Positions 31,692-40,812 of a stretch of DNA of 62,040 bases are shown one piece after another. Made by a program: the position numbers and the translations under genes. The notes under the pieces were generated by a model. The model was not told where the DNA came from and did not search any database. It saw only the letters and a program-made list of their open reading frames with translations. How positions within the stretch are numbered: position 1 is the first letter of the stretch; every line of letters starts with the position of its first letter. The stretch is from NCBI GenBank assembly GCA_934402315.1, contig CAKRTS010000020.1:1-62040 (forward strand). Direction: 5' to 3'. The DNA comes from an uncultured Acetatifactor sp. Its GTDB lineage: Bacteria; Bacillota; Clostridia; Lachnospirales; Lachnospiraceae.

Positions 31692-33377
31692 TTAATCTTT
31701 TTTATGCTGCTTTGCCTGTGTGCGCATCTCTCTCGCGTTGGATAGCGCCGCCTCGGAAAGTGCATCGCTTCCGAGCAGTCTTGCCAGCTCGCAGAGACCT
31801 TCTTCCTCCTCCAGCAGCCGGATGTCCGTAATGGTATTTTCTCCCGTAGTGCTTTTTTCAATACAAAAATGTCTGTCTGCCATCGCCGCAATCTGCGGAA
31901 GGTGCGTGATACAGATAACCTGATGCGCATGGGCAAGTGTGTCCAGCTGCTCCGATACACGCCATGCCGTGCGTCCGCTGATTCCCGTATCAATCTCGTC
32001 GAAAATGAGCGTGTCAATCTCGTCCCTTCCCGCCAGCACTGTCTTGATCGCCAGCATGATGCGGGACAGTTCACCGCCGCTTGCAACCTGACCGAGCGGC
32101 TTCAGGGCTTCCCCGGGATTTGTCGAAATCAGGAACTCCACATCGTCCCAGCCCTTCGCCGTTATATTCTGCTCCGGCCGCACCGCAATTTCAAATTCCA
32201 CCGTAAGAAAATTCAGGTGGACAAGAGCATCCCGAAGCTGTCCCTGTAAGATCACGGCATTTTTCTGTCTGATCTGTGTCAGCTTCGCACACGCCGCCTT
32301 CAATCTCTCCTCCGCCTGTGCCAGCTGCTCTGTAAGCTCCCTGATATAGACATCGTAATCTGTCAGCTTCTCCAGAAGCTTCTGCCTTTCCTGCCCATAG
32401 CGGATCACATCCTCGATCGTGTTGCCATATTTTCCCTTTAAATGATTCAGCAGATTCAGACGCTCCTCGACCGAAGTGAAATCCTCCTCATCAAACTCGC
32501 AGTCGCTCAGATACTCCGCGACATCCCTGTTGTAATCCGCAAGCAGGTTGTCGATTTCCGCCAGCTGCCCTTCCAGTTCCTCGAGCCTCGGGTCAAAGGC
32601 TGTTACCCCTCTGATGGCGCGCAGCGCACGGCTGAGCGCACTCCCCGCGCCTCCCTCGCTGTCGTTCCCCGTCATCTGGTAGCTCTCGGACAGACTCTCC
32701 GTGATCTTCTTGCTGTTGCTCATGATACGATAGCGTTGCTCCAGCTCCTCATCCTCGCCCGGCACAAGTCTGGCTTCCTCGATCTCCTGCCATTCAAACT
32801 CGGCGAGAGACTGTTCCTTCGCCTTGGTCTCCTCGTCCATCGTCCCGCCGGACAGTTCCTTTTTCAAGCGCCTGCACGCCTCAAATTCCTCTTCCACTGC
32901 CAGCGCCGCACTCTCATACTCTGCTCCGCAGAAGGAATCGAGGATCTCCATATGCTTCTTTTTGTTCAGAAGAGACTGGTGCTCGTGCTGCCCGTGAATA
33001 TCGATCAGTATCTCCGCCAGCTCCCTGACCTGCTTCGCCGTGACGGTCTCACCGTTGATCTTGCAGACACTCTTGCCGACCTGCATCTTCCGGCTGATGA
33101 TAACCGTCCCGTCCTCCGATGCGTCCAGCTCCATCTGTGCAAGCTTCTCCCGCACCTTTTCACTGTCCGCGTCGAAGACCAGCTCCACCAGCGCGCTGTC
33201 CGCCCCTTTCCGCAGCATTTCCTTCTCGAATTTTCCACCCAGCGCAAGATTGACACTGCCGATCAGCAGGGATTTACCCGCGCCCGTCTCACCGGTCAGA
33301 ATATTCAGCCCTCTTCCGAATTCTACCTCTGTCTCTTCCATCAGAGCAAAATTTTTCACATGTAAACTTTGCAGCAT
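31692..33377 (-). CDS. recN: DNA repair protein RecN
   Basis: An SMC-like ATPase that gathers at double-strand breaks early in repair. The start is the ATG at 33377 behind GGGGAGAAG. Walker A GETGAGKS (about 29-36), long coiled-coil arms (about 155-350), QVASGGELSRIMLAIK signature, Walker B TLIFDEIDTGISG and H-motif VICITHLPQIAA. 561 residues is full length. It follows argR by 22 bp, a standard Firmicutes pair. Confidence 0.97.
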   Translation of the reverse strand: MLQSLHVKNFALMEETEVEFGRGLNILTGETGAGKSLLIGSVNLALGGKFEKEMLRKGADSALVELVFDADSEKVREKLAQMELDASEDGTVIISRKMQVGKSVCKINGETVTAKQVRELAEILIDIHGQHEHQSLLNKKKHMEILDSFCGAEYESAALAVEEEFEACRRLKKELSGGTMDEETKAKEQSLAEFEWQEIEEARLVPGEDEELEQRYRIMSNSKKITESLSESYQMTGNDSEGGAGSALSRALRAIRGVTAFDPRLEELEGQLAEIDNLLADYNRDVAEYLSDCEFDEEDFTSVEERLNLLNHLKGKYGNTIEDVIRYGQERQKLLEKLTDYDVYIRELTEQLAQAEERLKAACAKLTQIRQKNAVILQGQLRDALVHLNFLTVEFEIAVRPEQNITAKGWDDVEFLISTNPGEALKPLGQVASGGELSRIMLAIKTVLAGRDEIDTLIFDEIDTGISGRTAWRVSEQLDTLAHAHQVICITHLPQIAAMADRHFCIEKSTTGENTITDIRLLEEEEGLCELARLLGSDALSEAALSNAREMRTQAKQHKKD

Positions 33378-33399
33378 TTTATCTTCTCCCCACAATGCC

Positions 33400-33861
33400 T
33401 CAATGACGGTCAGCCTTTACCAGTCCCTGTATCCTCTCCATCAGCGCCTTCGTCTCCTCCACGCTTCTCACCGCGGCAAAAATCGTGTCGTCACCGGCGA
33501 TACAGCCGACGAGCTCCGAAAATTTCAACGCGTCCAGCGCGGCGGCCACTGCCATCGCCATGCCGGAAACCGTTTTGATGACAAGAATATTCTGCGCCAT
33601 ATCCATAGAGACATACCCTGCTTTCAGCACACGGATATATTTGTCTCCCATGTGGCCGTCCTCCTGCTTTAAGACGGCATATTTCTGCCTGCCGCTTCCG
33701 GCGGGAACCTTCGTCAGCCGCAGCTCCCGGATGTCTCTGGAAACCGTCGCCTGTGTCACGGCAAAGCCGGCATCCCGGAGCCTTGCCGCCAGCTCCTCCT
33801 GCGTCTCCACATCATTCTGTTGGATAATTTCTACAATTCTCTCATGTCGGTTTTTTTTCAT
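33400..33861 (-). CDS. argR: Arginine repressor ArgR/AhrC
   Basis: Arginine-dependent hexameric regulator of arginine synthesis and breakdown. The start taken is the ATG at 33861 (MKKNRHERIVEIIQ); the codons before it are the 64-bp leader element. Winged helix 1-70 (DVETQEELAARLRDAGFAVTQATVSRDIRELRL) and arginine-binding trimer domain (about 80-153) with GCIAGDDTIFAAVRS. 153 residues is normal. No strong ribosome site precedes this ATG (GGA only), so an ATG four codons upstream is an alternative. Confidence 0.94.
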   Translation of the reverse strand: MKKNRHERIVEIIQQNDVETQEELAARLRDAGFAVTQATVSRDIRELRLTKVPAGSGRQKYAVLKQEDGHMGDKYIRVLKAGYVSMDMAQNILVIKTVSGMAMAVAAALDALKFSELVGCIAGDDTIFAAVRSVEETKALMERIQGLVKADRH

Positions 33862-33869
33862 GATTATGT

Positions 33870-33933
33870 CCATTTCCGCGCACGCCCTCTGCGCATAACA
33901 AGTTTGTGTCAAGTGCACGCAGACACAAATCTT
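33870..33933 (-). repeat. 64-bp leader element, copy B, before argR
   Basis: Fills the whole gap between the nadK stop and argR. It matches 12751-12814 at 56 of 64 positions. The inverted repeat TTTGTGTC-N11-GACACAAA is fully conserved, and the changed positions in the second pairing (GTGCGC with GTGCAC) keep pairing through G-U. Read as codons, both copies give L-T-Q-T-x-Y-A-Q-R-x-C-A-E-M. Confidence 0.8.
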
Positions 33934-34756
33934 AAATCTCCGTCATTTTCTTGTGAAGCACTTCCAGAAAGCTGACCTGATTCAGCTGCAAAAATTCTGT
34001 CATCTTTTCCGACTGGACAATCCGGATTCTGTCCCCGGTGCATAAAGTTGCGCCGTGGCTTCCGTCAAAGCTCGCCTCAACGGTCTGGATCTCTCCGTCG
34101 CTGCGCTCCGGAATCTCAATCTCCACCACATCCTCCGGAGACAGAATAATGCTCCTCTGGTTCAGCGTATGCGGACAGATCGGTGTCAGCATAATCAGCT
34201 TTGCCCTCGGCTCGACCAGCGGGCCTCCCGCAGACAGATTATAGCCGGTAGACCCGGTCGGGGTCGTCACAATCATACCGTCCGCACTGTAATCATTCAG
34301 AAAAAGTCCGTTGACATAGATGTTGAATTTGATGATCTGCAGCGAGCCCTTTCTCGATATGACGATGTCATTCAGCGCCCAGCCCTCCTCGGTTCTGCCG
34401 TCCTTCAGCACGGCCTTTCCGTAAAGCATCATCCGGCTTTCCTGCTCGTAATCTCCCTGTATGAGCCGCTCCAGCGACTCCTCCAGATTTGCCGGCTCAA
34501 TCTCCGTCATATAGCCGAGCGTTCCGAGGTTGACGCCGATAATCGGAATGTTCCGCTGCCTGGTCTCGCGCGCCGCCCGCAGCACCGTTCCGTCCCCTCC
34601 CAGGACGATGATGCAGTCGGCTGTCTGGTTCCATTCCTCATCTCCCGCCTTGACAGACACACGCTGCCCACGGCTCTCCAGATAGCTGCAAACCCGCTTT
34701 GTCATAACCAGATTCTCGTCCTTATGTCTGTTGGTATAGACCAGAAAATGCTTCAT
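33932..34756 (-). CDS. nadK: NAD kinase
   Basis: Phosphorylates NAD to NADP. Visible: LGGDGTVLRAAR (catalytic Asp, GGDG), NLGTLGYMTEIE, ALNDIVISRKG, DGMIVTTPTGSTGYNLSAGG and the beta-sandwich end. 274 residues is typical. Starts 9 bp after tlyA with AAGGAG as ribosome site, inside the nusB-to-recN block. Confidence 0.96.
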   Translation of the reverse strand: MKHFLVYTNRHKDENLVMTKRVCSYLESRGQRVSVKAGDEEWNQTADCIIVLGGDGTVLRAARETRQRNIPIIGVNLGTLGYMTEIEPANLEESLERLIQGDYEQESRMMLYGKAVLKDGRTEEGWALNDIVISRKGSLQIIKFNIYVNGLFLNDYSADGMIVTTPTGSTGYNLSAGGPLVEPRAKLIMLTPICPHTLNQRSIILSPEDVVEIEIPERSDGEIQTVEASFDGSHGATLCTGDRIRIVQSEKMTEFLQLNQVSFLEVLHKKMTEI

Positions 34757-34765
34757 AGCCGCTCC

Positions 34766-35683
34766 TTAACTTTCCTGCTTTTCTTCCATGGAATGACCTT
34801 GTTCCATGGAATGAGACCTCTCGACGGTCTCACGGATCAGGTTCTGCCACTCTTCTGTCCGTGAAAGCCCGCTCTTTGCAGCAATAATCTCCTTAAGCCG
34901 GTTCTCTGCCTCCTGCTCGGTGAGAAGCCGTACCGCCTCCTCCGGCTCCCTCTCCTTCCGCAGATGCACCAGATATTCGATATTTCCTTCCGGTCCCTTG
35001 ATCGGCGAGTATTCCAGTTCAAGCACCGTAAATCCGATGCTGTCCGCGTAATCGACGATCTTGCCGATCACCTCGCGGTGCACCTCAGGCTCCCTGACAA
35101 CACCGTTTTTCCCTACCTTTTCCCTGCCTGCCTCAAACTGCGGTTTAATCAGGCAGACCATCTCACCGTTCTCCTTCAACAGATTCCTCGCCGGAATCAG
35201 TATCTTTGTGAGCGAGATAAACGAGACATCCACGCTGGCAAAATCAAGGTCGTCCTCTATGTCCTCCCGCTTCAGATAGCGGAAGTTCGTCTGCTCCATG
35301 CAGACGACTCTCTCGTCATTACGCAGCTTCCACGCCAGCTGTCCGTGCCCGACATCCACGGCGTACACCTTGACCGCACCGTTCTGCAGCATACAGTCCG
35401 TAAAGCCGCCCGTCGAGGAACCAATATCCATACAGATTTTCCCCTCGAGCGTGACCGGCCAGCACTTCATTGCTTTTTCCAGCTTCAACCCGCCGCGGCT
35501 CACATATTTTAAGGCATGCCCCCTGACCTCCAGCCGGATCTTGCTCTCATCGAAGCTCGTTCCCGCCTTGTCCTCCTTCTGTCCGTTGACATAGACATTT
35601 CCCGACATGATGATCGCCTTTGCCTTCTCTCTGGATGTGGCATAGCCCTGATTCATCAGAATTACGTCCAAGCGTTCCTTCAT
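34766..35683 (-). CDS. tlyA: TlyA family 16S/23S rRNA 2'-O-methyltransferase
   Basis: N-terminal S4 RNA-binding domain (1-60; RLDVILMNQGYATSREKAKA) and an FtsJ-type SAM methyltransferase domain (about 60-250) with DIGSSTGGFTDCMLQNGA, DVGHGQLAWKLR and DVSFISLTKIL. Often called hemolysin A; the rRNA role is established for the family. The last 45 residues are a family-atypical helix (LTEQEAENRLKEIIAAKSGL) ending in a repeat, HSMEQ-GHSMEEK, from a short direct repeat in the DNA near 34786-34812. 6 bp downstream of dxs. Confidence 0.93.
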   Translation of the reverse strand: MKERLDVILMNQGYATSREKAKAIIMSGNVYVNGQKEDKAGTSFDESKIRLEVRGHALKYVSRGGLKLEKAMKCWPVTLEGKICMDIGSSTGGFTDCMLQNGAVKVYAVDVGHGQLAWKLRNDERVVCMEQTNFRYLKREDIEDDLDFASVDVSFISLTKILIPARNLLKENGEMVCLIKPQFEAGREKVGKNGVVREPEVHREVIGKIVDYADSIGFTVLELEYSPIKGPEGNIEYLVHLRKEREPEEAVRLLTEQEAENRLKEIIAAKSGLSRTEEWQNLIRETVERSHSMEQGHSMEEKQES

Positions 35684-35689
35684 CTCTTC

Positions 35690-37552
35690 TTACCTTTTCT
35701 CCATAAGCTCCCTAATCCGCTTCACAATACTGTCCGCGTCGATCCCGGTCTCCTGTTTTAAAAGCTCTACGTTTCCATGCTCGATATAGGCATCCGGCAG
35801 ACTGATGTTCAGGTATCTGTTCCGCAGCCCCTTCCGGTTCATGCAGTCAAGCACCTTTTCGCCATAACCGCCGCAGGCGACATTCTCCTCCAGCGTGACG
35901 ATCAGCTCATGCTCTCCGCACGCCTCTTCGACGATCTCCTCATCAATCGGCTTTGCAAAGCGGGCATTGATCAGACTGACGGCAAAGCTCTCCGCCTTCA
36001 GCTGCTCCCTGACGGTCTCGGCCGTCTTCACCATACTGCCGATCGCCAGAAGCGCAATCTGCTTCTCCCTGTAAATCCATTCTGCCTTGCCAAGCTCGAT
36101 GGGTGCCCGAAATTCCTGCAGCCCGTCATAGGCTGTCCCACGCGGATAGCGGACAGCGATGGGCGCCCCCAATGCGACCGCAAACTTCATCATATCGGAA
36201 AGCTCCCATTTATTCTTCGGCGCACAGACATGCATATTCGGGATACCCGTCAGATAGGTAAAGTCGAAAATGCCCTGATGCGTCTCGCCGTCGCTTCCCA
36301 CCAGTCCTGCCCGGTCAATCGCAAAAACGACCGGAAGGTTCTGAATACAGACATCATGTAGAATCTGGTCATAGGCTCTCTGCAGGAAAGACGAATACAC
36401 GGCAACAATCGGCTTCAGCCCGCCCGCCGCAAGTCCCGCCGCAAAGGTGACGGCGTGCTCCTCCGCAATCCCGACATCGAAAAATCTGTCCTGATACATA
36501 TTGTGAAAACGTTTCAGTCCTGTGCCGTCCGGCATCGCCGCCGTGATCGCCACGATCTTCTCGTCCCTCTGTCCGAGCTTGCACATGACCGTAGAAAAGA
36601 CATCCGTATAATTCGCCACCGTCCTCGGATTCTTCGGCAGACCGGTATCGATGACAAAGGGATCCGTGCCGTGAAATCTTGCCGGATGCCTCTCCGCCGG
36701 CAAATAGCCTCTGCCCTTCTGCGTCAGCGCATGAATCAGCACCGGCCCCTTTACACGCTTTGCCTCACCGATCACCGTGACAAGCGCATCAATATTGTGT
36801 CCGTCCACAGGTCCCAGATAAGTGATCCCCATATCCTCGAAGAACATTCCCGGAATCACAAGCTGCTTGAAGCTGCTCTTCGCCCTCCGGATCTTGTTAA
36901 TCATGCTGTTTCCGCGCTTTGTGCCGAGCAGCGCCTGATAGATTCCCGCCTTCAGATCCAGATACCCGGTCGCTGTACGGATGCTGTTGAGATATTTCGA
37001 TACACCGCCGACATTCTCAGAAATGGACATGTTGTTGTCATTCAGAATAATAATAAAATTGGTCTCCAGCTTTGACGCATTGTTCAACGCCTCGTAAGCC
37101 ATACCACCCGTGAGCGAGCCATCTCCGAGCACGGACACCACGGTGTTCGACTCCCCGCGGATGTCACGCGCCTTGACCAGTCCGAGTCCGGCAGAGATCG
37201 ATGTGGAGCTGTGCCCTGTGTCGAAGACATCACAGGCGCTCTCCTTCCTCTTCGGGAACCCGCTCATTCCACGAAACTGGCGCAGCGATTCAAAGCCATC
37301 CCTGCGTCCTGTCAGAAGCTTATGCGTGTAAGACTGGTGCCCGACATCCCACACAATCTTATCCTCCGGAAAATTCAGGGCGAGATGCAGCGCCATCGTC
37401 AGCTCCACCGCCCCGAGATTCGATCCGAGATGCCCACCCGTGACACTGATCTTCTCTATCAGGAAATCCCGGATCTCCTGTGCAAGCGCTCCCCAGTTTT
37501 CCTTATCGATCTGCTTAATATCATTTTCTTTCTCTATGGTTTCCAAAAACAT
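35690..37552 (-). CDS. dxs: 1-deoxy-D-xylulose-5-phosphate synthase
   Basis: Thiamine-diphosphate enzyme joining pyruvate and glyceraldehyde 3-phosphate, first step of the MEP isoprenoid pathway. Visible: GHLGSNLGAVELTMALH, GHQSYTHKLLTGR, GDGSLTGGMAYEALNNAS with the ThDP motif ending NDNNMSIS, FEDMGITYLGPVDGHN, transketolase Pyr domain EEHAVTFAAGLA (catalytic Glu) and the C-terminal domain. 620 residues is full length. Follows ispA by 16 bp; the ribosome site is modest (AGGTGAAAGG). Confidence 0.97.
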   Translation of the reverse strand: MFLETIEKENDIKQIDKENWGALAQEIRDFLIEKISVTGGHLGSNLGAVELTMALHLALNFPEDKIVWDVGHQSYTHKLLTGRRDGFESLRQFRGMSGFPKRKESACDVFDTGHSSTSISAGLGLVKARDIRGESNTVVSVLGDGSLTGGMAYEALNNASKLETNFIIILNDNNMSISENVGGVSKYLNSIRTATGYLDLKAGIYQALLGTKRGNSMINKIRRAKSSFKQLVIPGMFFEDMGITYLGPVDGHNIDALVTVIGEAKRVKGPVLIHALTQKGRGYLPAERHPARFHGTDPFVIDTGLPKNPRTVANYTDVFSTVMCKLGQRDEKIVAITAAMPDGTGLKRFHNMYQDRFFDVGIAEEHAVTFAAGLAAGGLKPIVAVYSSFLQRAYDQILHDVCIQNLPVVFAIDRAGLVGSDGETHQGIFDFTYLTGIPNMHVCAPKNKWELSDMMKFAVALGAPIAVRYPRGTAYDGLQEFRAPIELGKAEWIYREKQIALLAIGSMVKTAETVREQLKAESFAVSLINARFAKPIDEEIVEEACGEHELIVTLEENVACGGYGEKVLDCMNRKGLRNRYLNISLPDAYIEHGNVELLKQETGIDADSIVKRIRELMEKR

Positions 37553-37568
37553 TTTCTGCGCCTTTCAC

Positions 37569-38483
37569 CTATTTGCGGCGGTGGATCAGCTCAAGAATCA
37601 GCTGTCTCAGAAAGGGATTTTCCCCCGCAAAGCTGTCCAGTATCCGCACGGCTTCCTCAGACAGCGCAGCAACGTCTGCCTCTGCCTTGTCCAGTCCGTT
37701 CCATGTCACATAGGTCTGCTTGTCGTTCTGGGCGTCGCTGCCCACAGCCTTGCCAAGCTCGCTGCTGTCCCCGGTCACATCCAGAATGTCATCCTGGATC
37801 TGGAATGCGATGCCAATATTATACGCGCACTTCTCAAGCGCCTGAACCTGCTCCGCCTCCGCGCCGGCAAGCACCGCACCGATCGTCATTGCCGACTGGA
37901 TCAGCGCCGCCGTCTTATGCTCATGAATGAACAGAAGCAGTTCCTCCGTGATCTTCTTTCCCTCCGCCTCGATGTCCGCCGTCTGACCGCCGATCATCCC
38001 GTAGATTCCCGCCTTCCCTGCAAGAATCTCCAGCGCGGCAGCCGCCCGCTTCAGCTTCTCGGGGGTTCCGGCATATGTAAAGCTCTTCACCGCCGTCTCA
38101 AAGGCATAATTGAGCAGTCCGTCTCCGGCAAGAATGCCCATGGTCTCCCCATATACCGCCCAGGTCGTCTTTTTCCCCCTGCGGTATTCGTCATTGTCCA
38201 TCGCCGGAAGATCATCATGCACCAGGGAATATGTATGGATCATCTCGATTGCGGCGAGAAAGGGCTCGACAAGAGCTCTGTCCTCCGCGTTTCCGCCGCA
38301 GAGCAGAAAAGTTTCCCACATAAACATCGGGCGCAGTCTCTTGCCACCAGCCCTGACGCTGTAATTCATCGCCTCCAGCACCGTCTTCTGTATTCCCCCC
38401 TCTTCGGGAAGAAATTTCTCCAGTATAACGTTCAGATCCTCTGTCTTTTTCTGTAAAAGTACGCTGAATTCCTTATTCTCCAT
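37569..38483 (-). CDS. ispA: Polyprenyl (farnesyl-type) diphosphate synthase
   Basis: Chain elongation of isoprenyl diphosphates. First Asp-rich motif DDLPAMDND (about 85-93) and second DDILD, with GGKRLRP at about 47 and KTAALIQSAM. Start at the ATG 38483, which overlaps the xseB end by 11 bp and uses the CTGGAGG inside xseB; the longer reading has no site. 304 residues. With dxs next to it, it forms an isoprenoid pair. Confidence 0.95.
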   Translation of the reverse strand: MENKEFSVLLQKKTEDLNVILEKFLPEEGGIQKTVLEAMNYSVRAGGKRLRPMFMWETFLLCGGNAEDRALVEPFLAAIEMIHTYSLVHDDLPAMDNDEYRRGKKTTWAVYGETMGILAGDGLLNYAFETAVKSFTYAGTPEKLKRAAAALEILAGKAGIYGMIGGQTADIEAEGKKITEELLLFIHEHKTAALIQSAMTIGAVLAGAEAEQVQALEKCAYNIGIAFQIQDDILDVTGDSSELGKAVGSDAQNDKQTYVTWNGLDKAEADVAALSEEAVRILDSFAGENPFLRQLILELIHRRK

Positions 38484-38697
38484 CTTCAAATGCCTCCAGC
38501 TGACCATCCTCCGCGAGCTTCAGCACCTGCTTTTCCACGCGGTCTATCTGCTCGCTGCACTTCTTCAGCAGCCCCATTCCCTCGCTGTATGCCTGAAACG
38601 CTTCCTCCAGAGGAAGCTCGTCGTTTTCCATTTTCTGAATGATCTCTTCGAGTTTTTCAAATCCGTCCTCCAGACGGAAGCTGTCTTCCTTCTTCAT
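38473..38697 (-). CDS. xseB: Exodeoxyribonuclease VII small subunit
   Basis: A 74-residue two-helix protein that binds the XseA rod: FEKLEEIIQKMENDELPLEE with AFQAYSEGMGLLKKCSEQID. The start is the ATG at 38697 behind TAGGAG; a longer reading overlaps xseA. It overlaps ispA by 11 bp, so translation is coupled. Confidence 0.93.
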   Translation of the reverse strand: MKKEDSFRLEDGFEKLEEIIQKMENDELPLEEAFQAYSEGMGLLKKCSEQIDRVEKQVLKLAEDGQLEAFEDGE

Positions 38698-38729
38698 GCC
38701 GTCTCCTACCTTCCCTCCGTGCTGCTGCC

Positions 38730-39944
38730 TCATTCCTTCTCCGCTGTCCCACCGAGCACCGCCGCGCGGAAGCTGCCGTCGCTCACCGTGATCTCCAGCT
38801 CCTGTCCCTCGCGCACCTGCTTCACGGAGCGGATATTACTGCCGTTCTCGTCCGTGATATACGAATAGCCGCTGTTCAACTTCTCCAGCGGTGAAAGGCT
38901 CTTGAATCTCTCGATATAGAGCGCCAGTTCGTGCCGTCTTGCCCCAAGCAGCTTCTCCATCCGGTTCTGGAGCTGTTCCTCCATATTCAGCAGACGCATT
39001 CTGCGCTCCCTGATGCGTCCCATGGGGCTGAGCGCCCGTAACTGCAGTTCACGCTGTCTGATCTCCGTCCTGCCGTCCTGCAGCTTCCGCTGCATCAGCC
39101 GGTTCAGCATCATCCTGTCCGTCTCAAGCTGTGACAGGATCTCGCGGACATCCGTCACTGCCAGCTCTGCCGCCGCAGAGGGGGTCGGTGCGCGGAGATC
39201 TGCCACAAAGTCAATGATCGTTGTGTCCGTCTCATGTCCGACAGCAGAAATGATCGGCACGGAGCAGTCAAACACCGCCTGCGCCACCTCCCGCTCGTTA
39301 AATGCCCACAGGTCTTCCATGGAGCCGCCTCCCCTGCCGACGATCATCACGTCAACACCCAGCTTCTCCAGCGTCCGTATGCCTCTGACAACGCTCGGCA
39401 CTGCCGCCTGACCCTGTACAATCGCCGGATAGAGAATGATCTGCACATAGGGATTCCGCCTGTGTGCGATCTGCATGATGTCACGGACCGCCGCACCGGT
39501 ATCCGCCGTCACCACGCCCAGCGTTCTGATGTAGCGCGGGACCGGCTGCTTATATTCCGCCGCAAACATGCCGGACTCTTCAAGCTCCCGCTTCAGCTGC
39601 TCAAATTTCTCGTAGAGCAGTCCGCTTCCGTCCAGCGCGATCTGCTTTGCATAGAGCTGATACCTGCCGTCCCTCTCGTAGACATCCACGGTTCCGCCGA
39701 CGATCACCTGCTGCCCTTCCGCCAAACGAAAAGAAAGACCCGCGCGGTTGCCTGCGAACATGACACAATTCACCACTCCCTTTGGGTCCTTTAATGTAAA
39801 ATAAATATGTCCCGACGGATGATATTTGCAGTTGCTGACCTCCCCCTTTACGAAGAGACCCTGCAGCAGATAGTCCTGCGTGAACATATTTTTAATATAT
39901 GAATTCAGTTGTCCTACCGTATAAACGTTCCGAATATCAATCAC
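38730..39944 (-). CDS. xseA: Exodeoxyribonuclease VII large subunit
   Basis: Degrades single-stranded DNA in repair. N-terminal OB fold (1-100; LFVKGEVSNCKYHPSGHIYF), catalytic domain with GVVTADTGAAVRDIMQ, GRGGGSMEDLWAFN and GHETDTTIIDFVADLRAPTP, then a helical rod and SPLEKLNSGYSYI. The start is a GTG overlapping the nusB stop by 8 bases. 404 residues. Confidence 0.96.
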   Translation of the reverse strand: MIDIRNVYTVGQLNSYIKNMFTQDYLLQGLFVKGEVSNCKYHPSGHIYFTLKDPKGVVNCVMFAGNRAGLSFRLAEGQQVIVGGTVDVYERDGRYQLYAKQIALDGSGLLYEKFEQLKRELEESGMFAAEYKQPVPRYIRTLGVVTADTGAAVRDIMQIAHRRNPYVQIILYPAIVQGQAAVPSVVRGIRTLEKLGVDVMIVGRGGGSMEDLWAFNEREVAQAVFDCSVPIISAVGHETDTTIIDFVADLRAPTPSAAAELAVTDVREILSQLETDRMMLNRLMQRKLQDGRTEIRQRELQLRALSPMGRIRERRMRLLNMEEQLQNRMEKLLGARRHELALYIERFKSLSPLEKLNSGYSYITDENGSNIRSVKQVREGQELEITVSDGSFRAAVLGGTAEKE

Positions 39945-40347
39945 CCAGCTTTAAAATTTTTGCCAGAATCGCATTCACAAAGGCACTTGAATTGTCCTGA
40001 CCGTATTTTTTCGCAATCTCCACGGCCTCGTCGATTGCAACTCTCGGCGGGATATCGTCGTCATAGCGCATCTCGTACACAGCCAGACGCAGAACGGTCA
40101 GCTCCACCTTTCCCATTCTGGTCGTGTCCCAGCCCTCTGTATTCTCATCGATCAGCTTGTCTATCTCGGGGATCTTCTCCCTGACCAGCTGACACCTTTC
40201 CTCAATATAATCGGCATCCTTCTGGGAAGGAATCGCCTCATTGTCCTCCAGATACAGACGCATCTGCCTCGGCATATCCTCAGGAGAGTGAAACTCTACC
40301 TGAAACAGAAGCATAAATACCTGTTCTCTCTGCTCGTGTCGTCCCAT
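39937..40347 (-). CDS. nusB: Transcription antitermination factor NusB
   Basis: Binds boxA RNA with NusE in rRNA antitermination. An all-helical 136-residue protein: HEQREQVFMLLFQVEF, LVREKIPEIDKLIDENTEGW, VELTVLRLAVYEMRYDDDIP, VAIDEAVEIAKKYGQDNSSAFVNAIL. Overlaps xseA by 8 bp. First gene of the block with xseA, xseB, ispA and dxs; asp23 lies 14 bp upstream. Confidence 0.96.
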   Translation of the reverse strand: MGRHEQREQVFMLLFQVEFHSPEDMPRQMRLYLEDNEAIPSQKDADYIEERCQLVREKIPEIDKLIDENTEGWDTTRMGKVELTVLRLAVYEMRYDDDIPPRVAIDEAVEIAKKYGQDNSSAFVNAILAKILKLGD

Positions 40348-40361
40348 TGCACTTTTCCTTT

Positions 40362-40739
40362 TTACTTTACTTTTACGCCTGCAATCCTGATGTTGACATC
40401 ATTGCAGGTAAGCCCTGTCATGTTCTCGATGGCATTCTTCACCTTCGTCTGAACCTTCTGGCAGGTCGCGGGAATGTTGTAGCCGTACTCCATGGTGACA
40501 GCCAGATCAACGACAACGCTGCCGTCGAGCACCATGACCTTGACACCCTTCGTCAGCTTCTTCATGCCAACCTTGCTCATCAGCTCGTTTGTGATGGTTC
40601 CCGCCATCGCGCTGACACCCTCTACCTCTGTCGCAGCGAGGGAGGCAATCATTGCCACAACATCATCTGCGATCTGCACAGCGCCTACGTTTTCCTCATC
40701 CTTGAGCACAACTGTCTTCTTATCTATCTCTTTTTCCAT
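40362..40739 (-). CDS. Asp23/Gls24 family envelope stress protein
   Basis: The start is the ATG at 40739 behind AGGAGG. The 125-residue product has the Asp23 pattern: GAVQIADDVVAMIASLAATE, VEGVSAMAG, VMVLDGSVVVDLAVTMEYGY, VQTKVKNAIENMTGL. The family lies at the inner membrane and is linked to cell-wall stress in Staphylococcus. It commonly precedes nusB in Firmicutes, as here. It has its own probable promoter inside the end of the upstream gene. Confidence 0.94.
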   Translation of the reverse strand: MEKEIDKKTVVLKDEENVGAVQIADDVVAMIASLAATEVEGVSAMAGTITNELMSKVGMKKLTKGVKVMVLDGSVVVDLAVTMEYGYNIPATCQKVQTKVKNAIENMTGLTCNDVNIRIAGVKVK

Positions 40740-40782
40740 CCGAATTTCCTCCTGATCGAAATCACCTTGCATATCAGATATA

Positions 40783-40812
40783 AGTATACCACATAATCTA
40801 TTCATTTGTCAC
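40783..40812 (-). promoter_or_regulatory. Probable asp23-nusB promoter
   Basis: On the minus strand: -35 GTGACA (40807-40812), 18-bp spacer, -10 TATACT (40783-40788), about 44 bp before the asp23 start and overlapping the 3' end of the transglutaminase-like gene. Confidence 0.55.
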
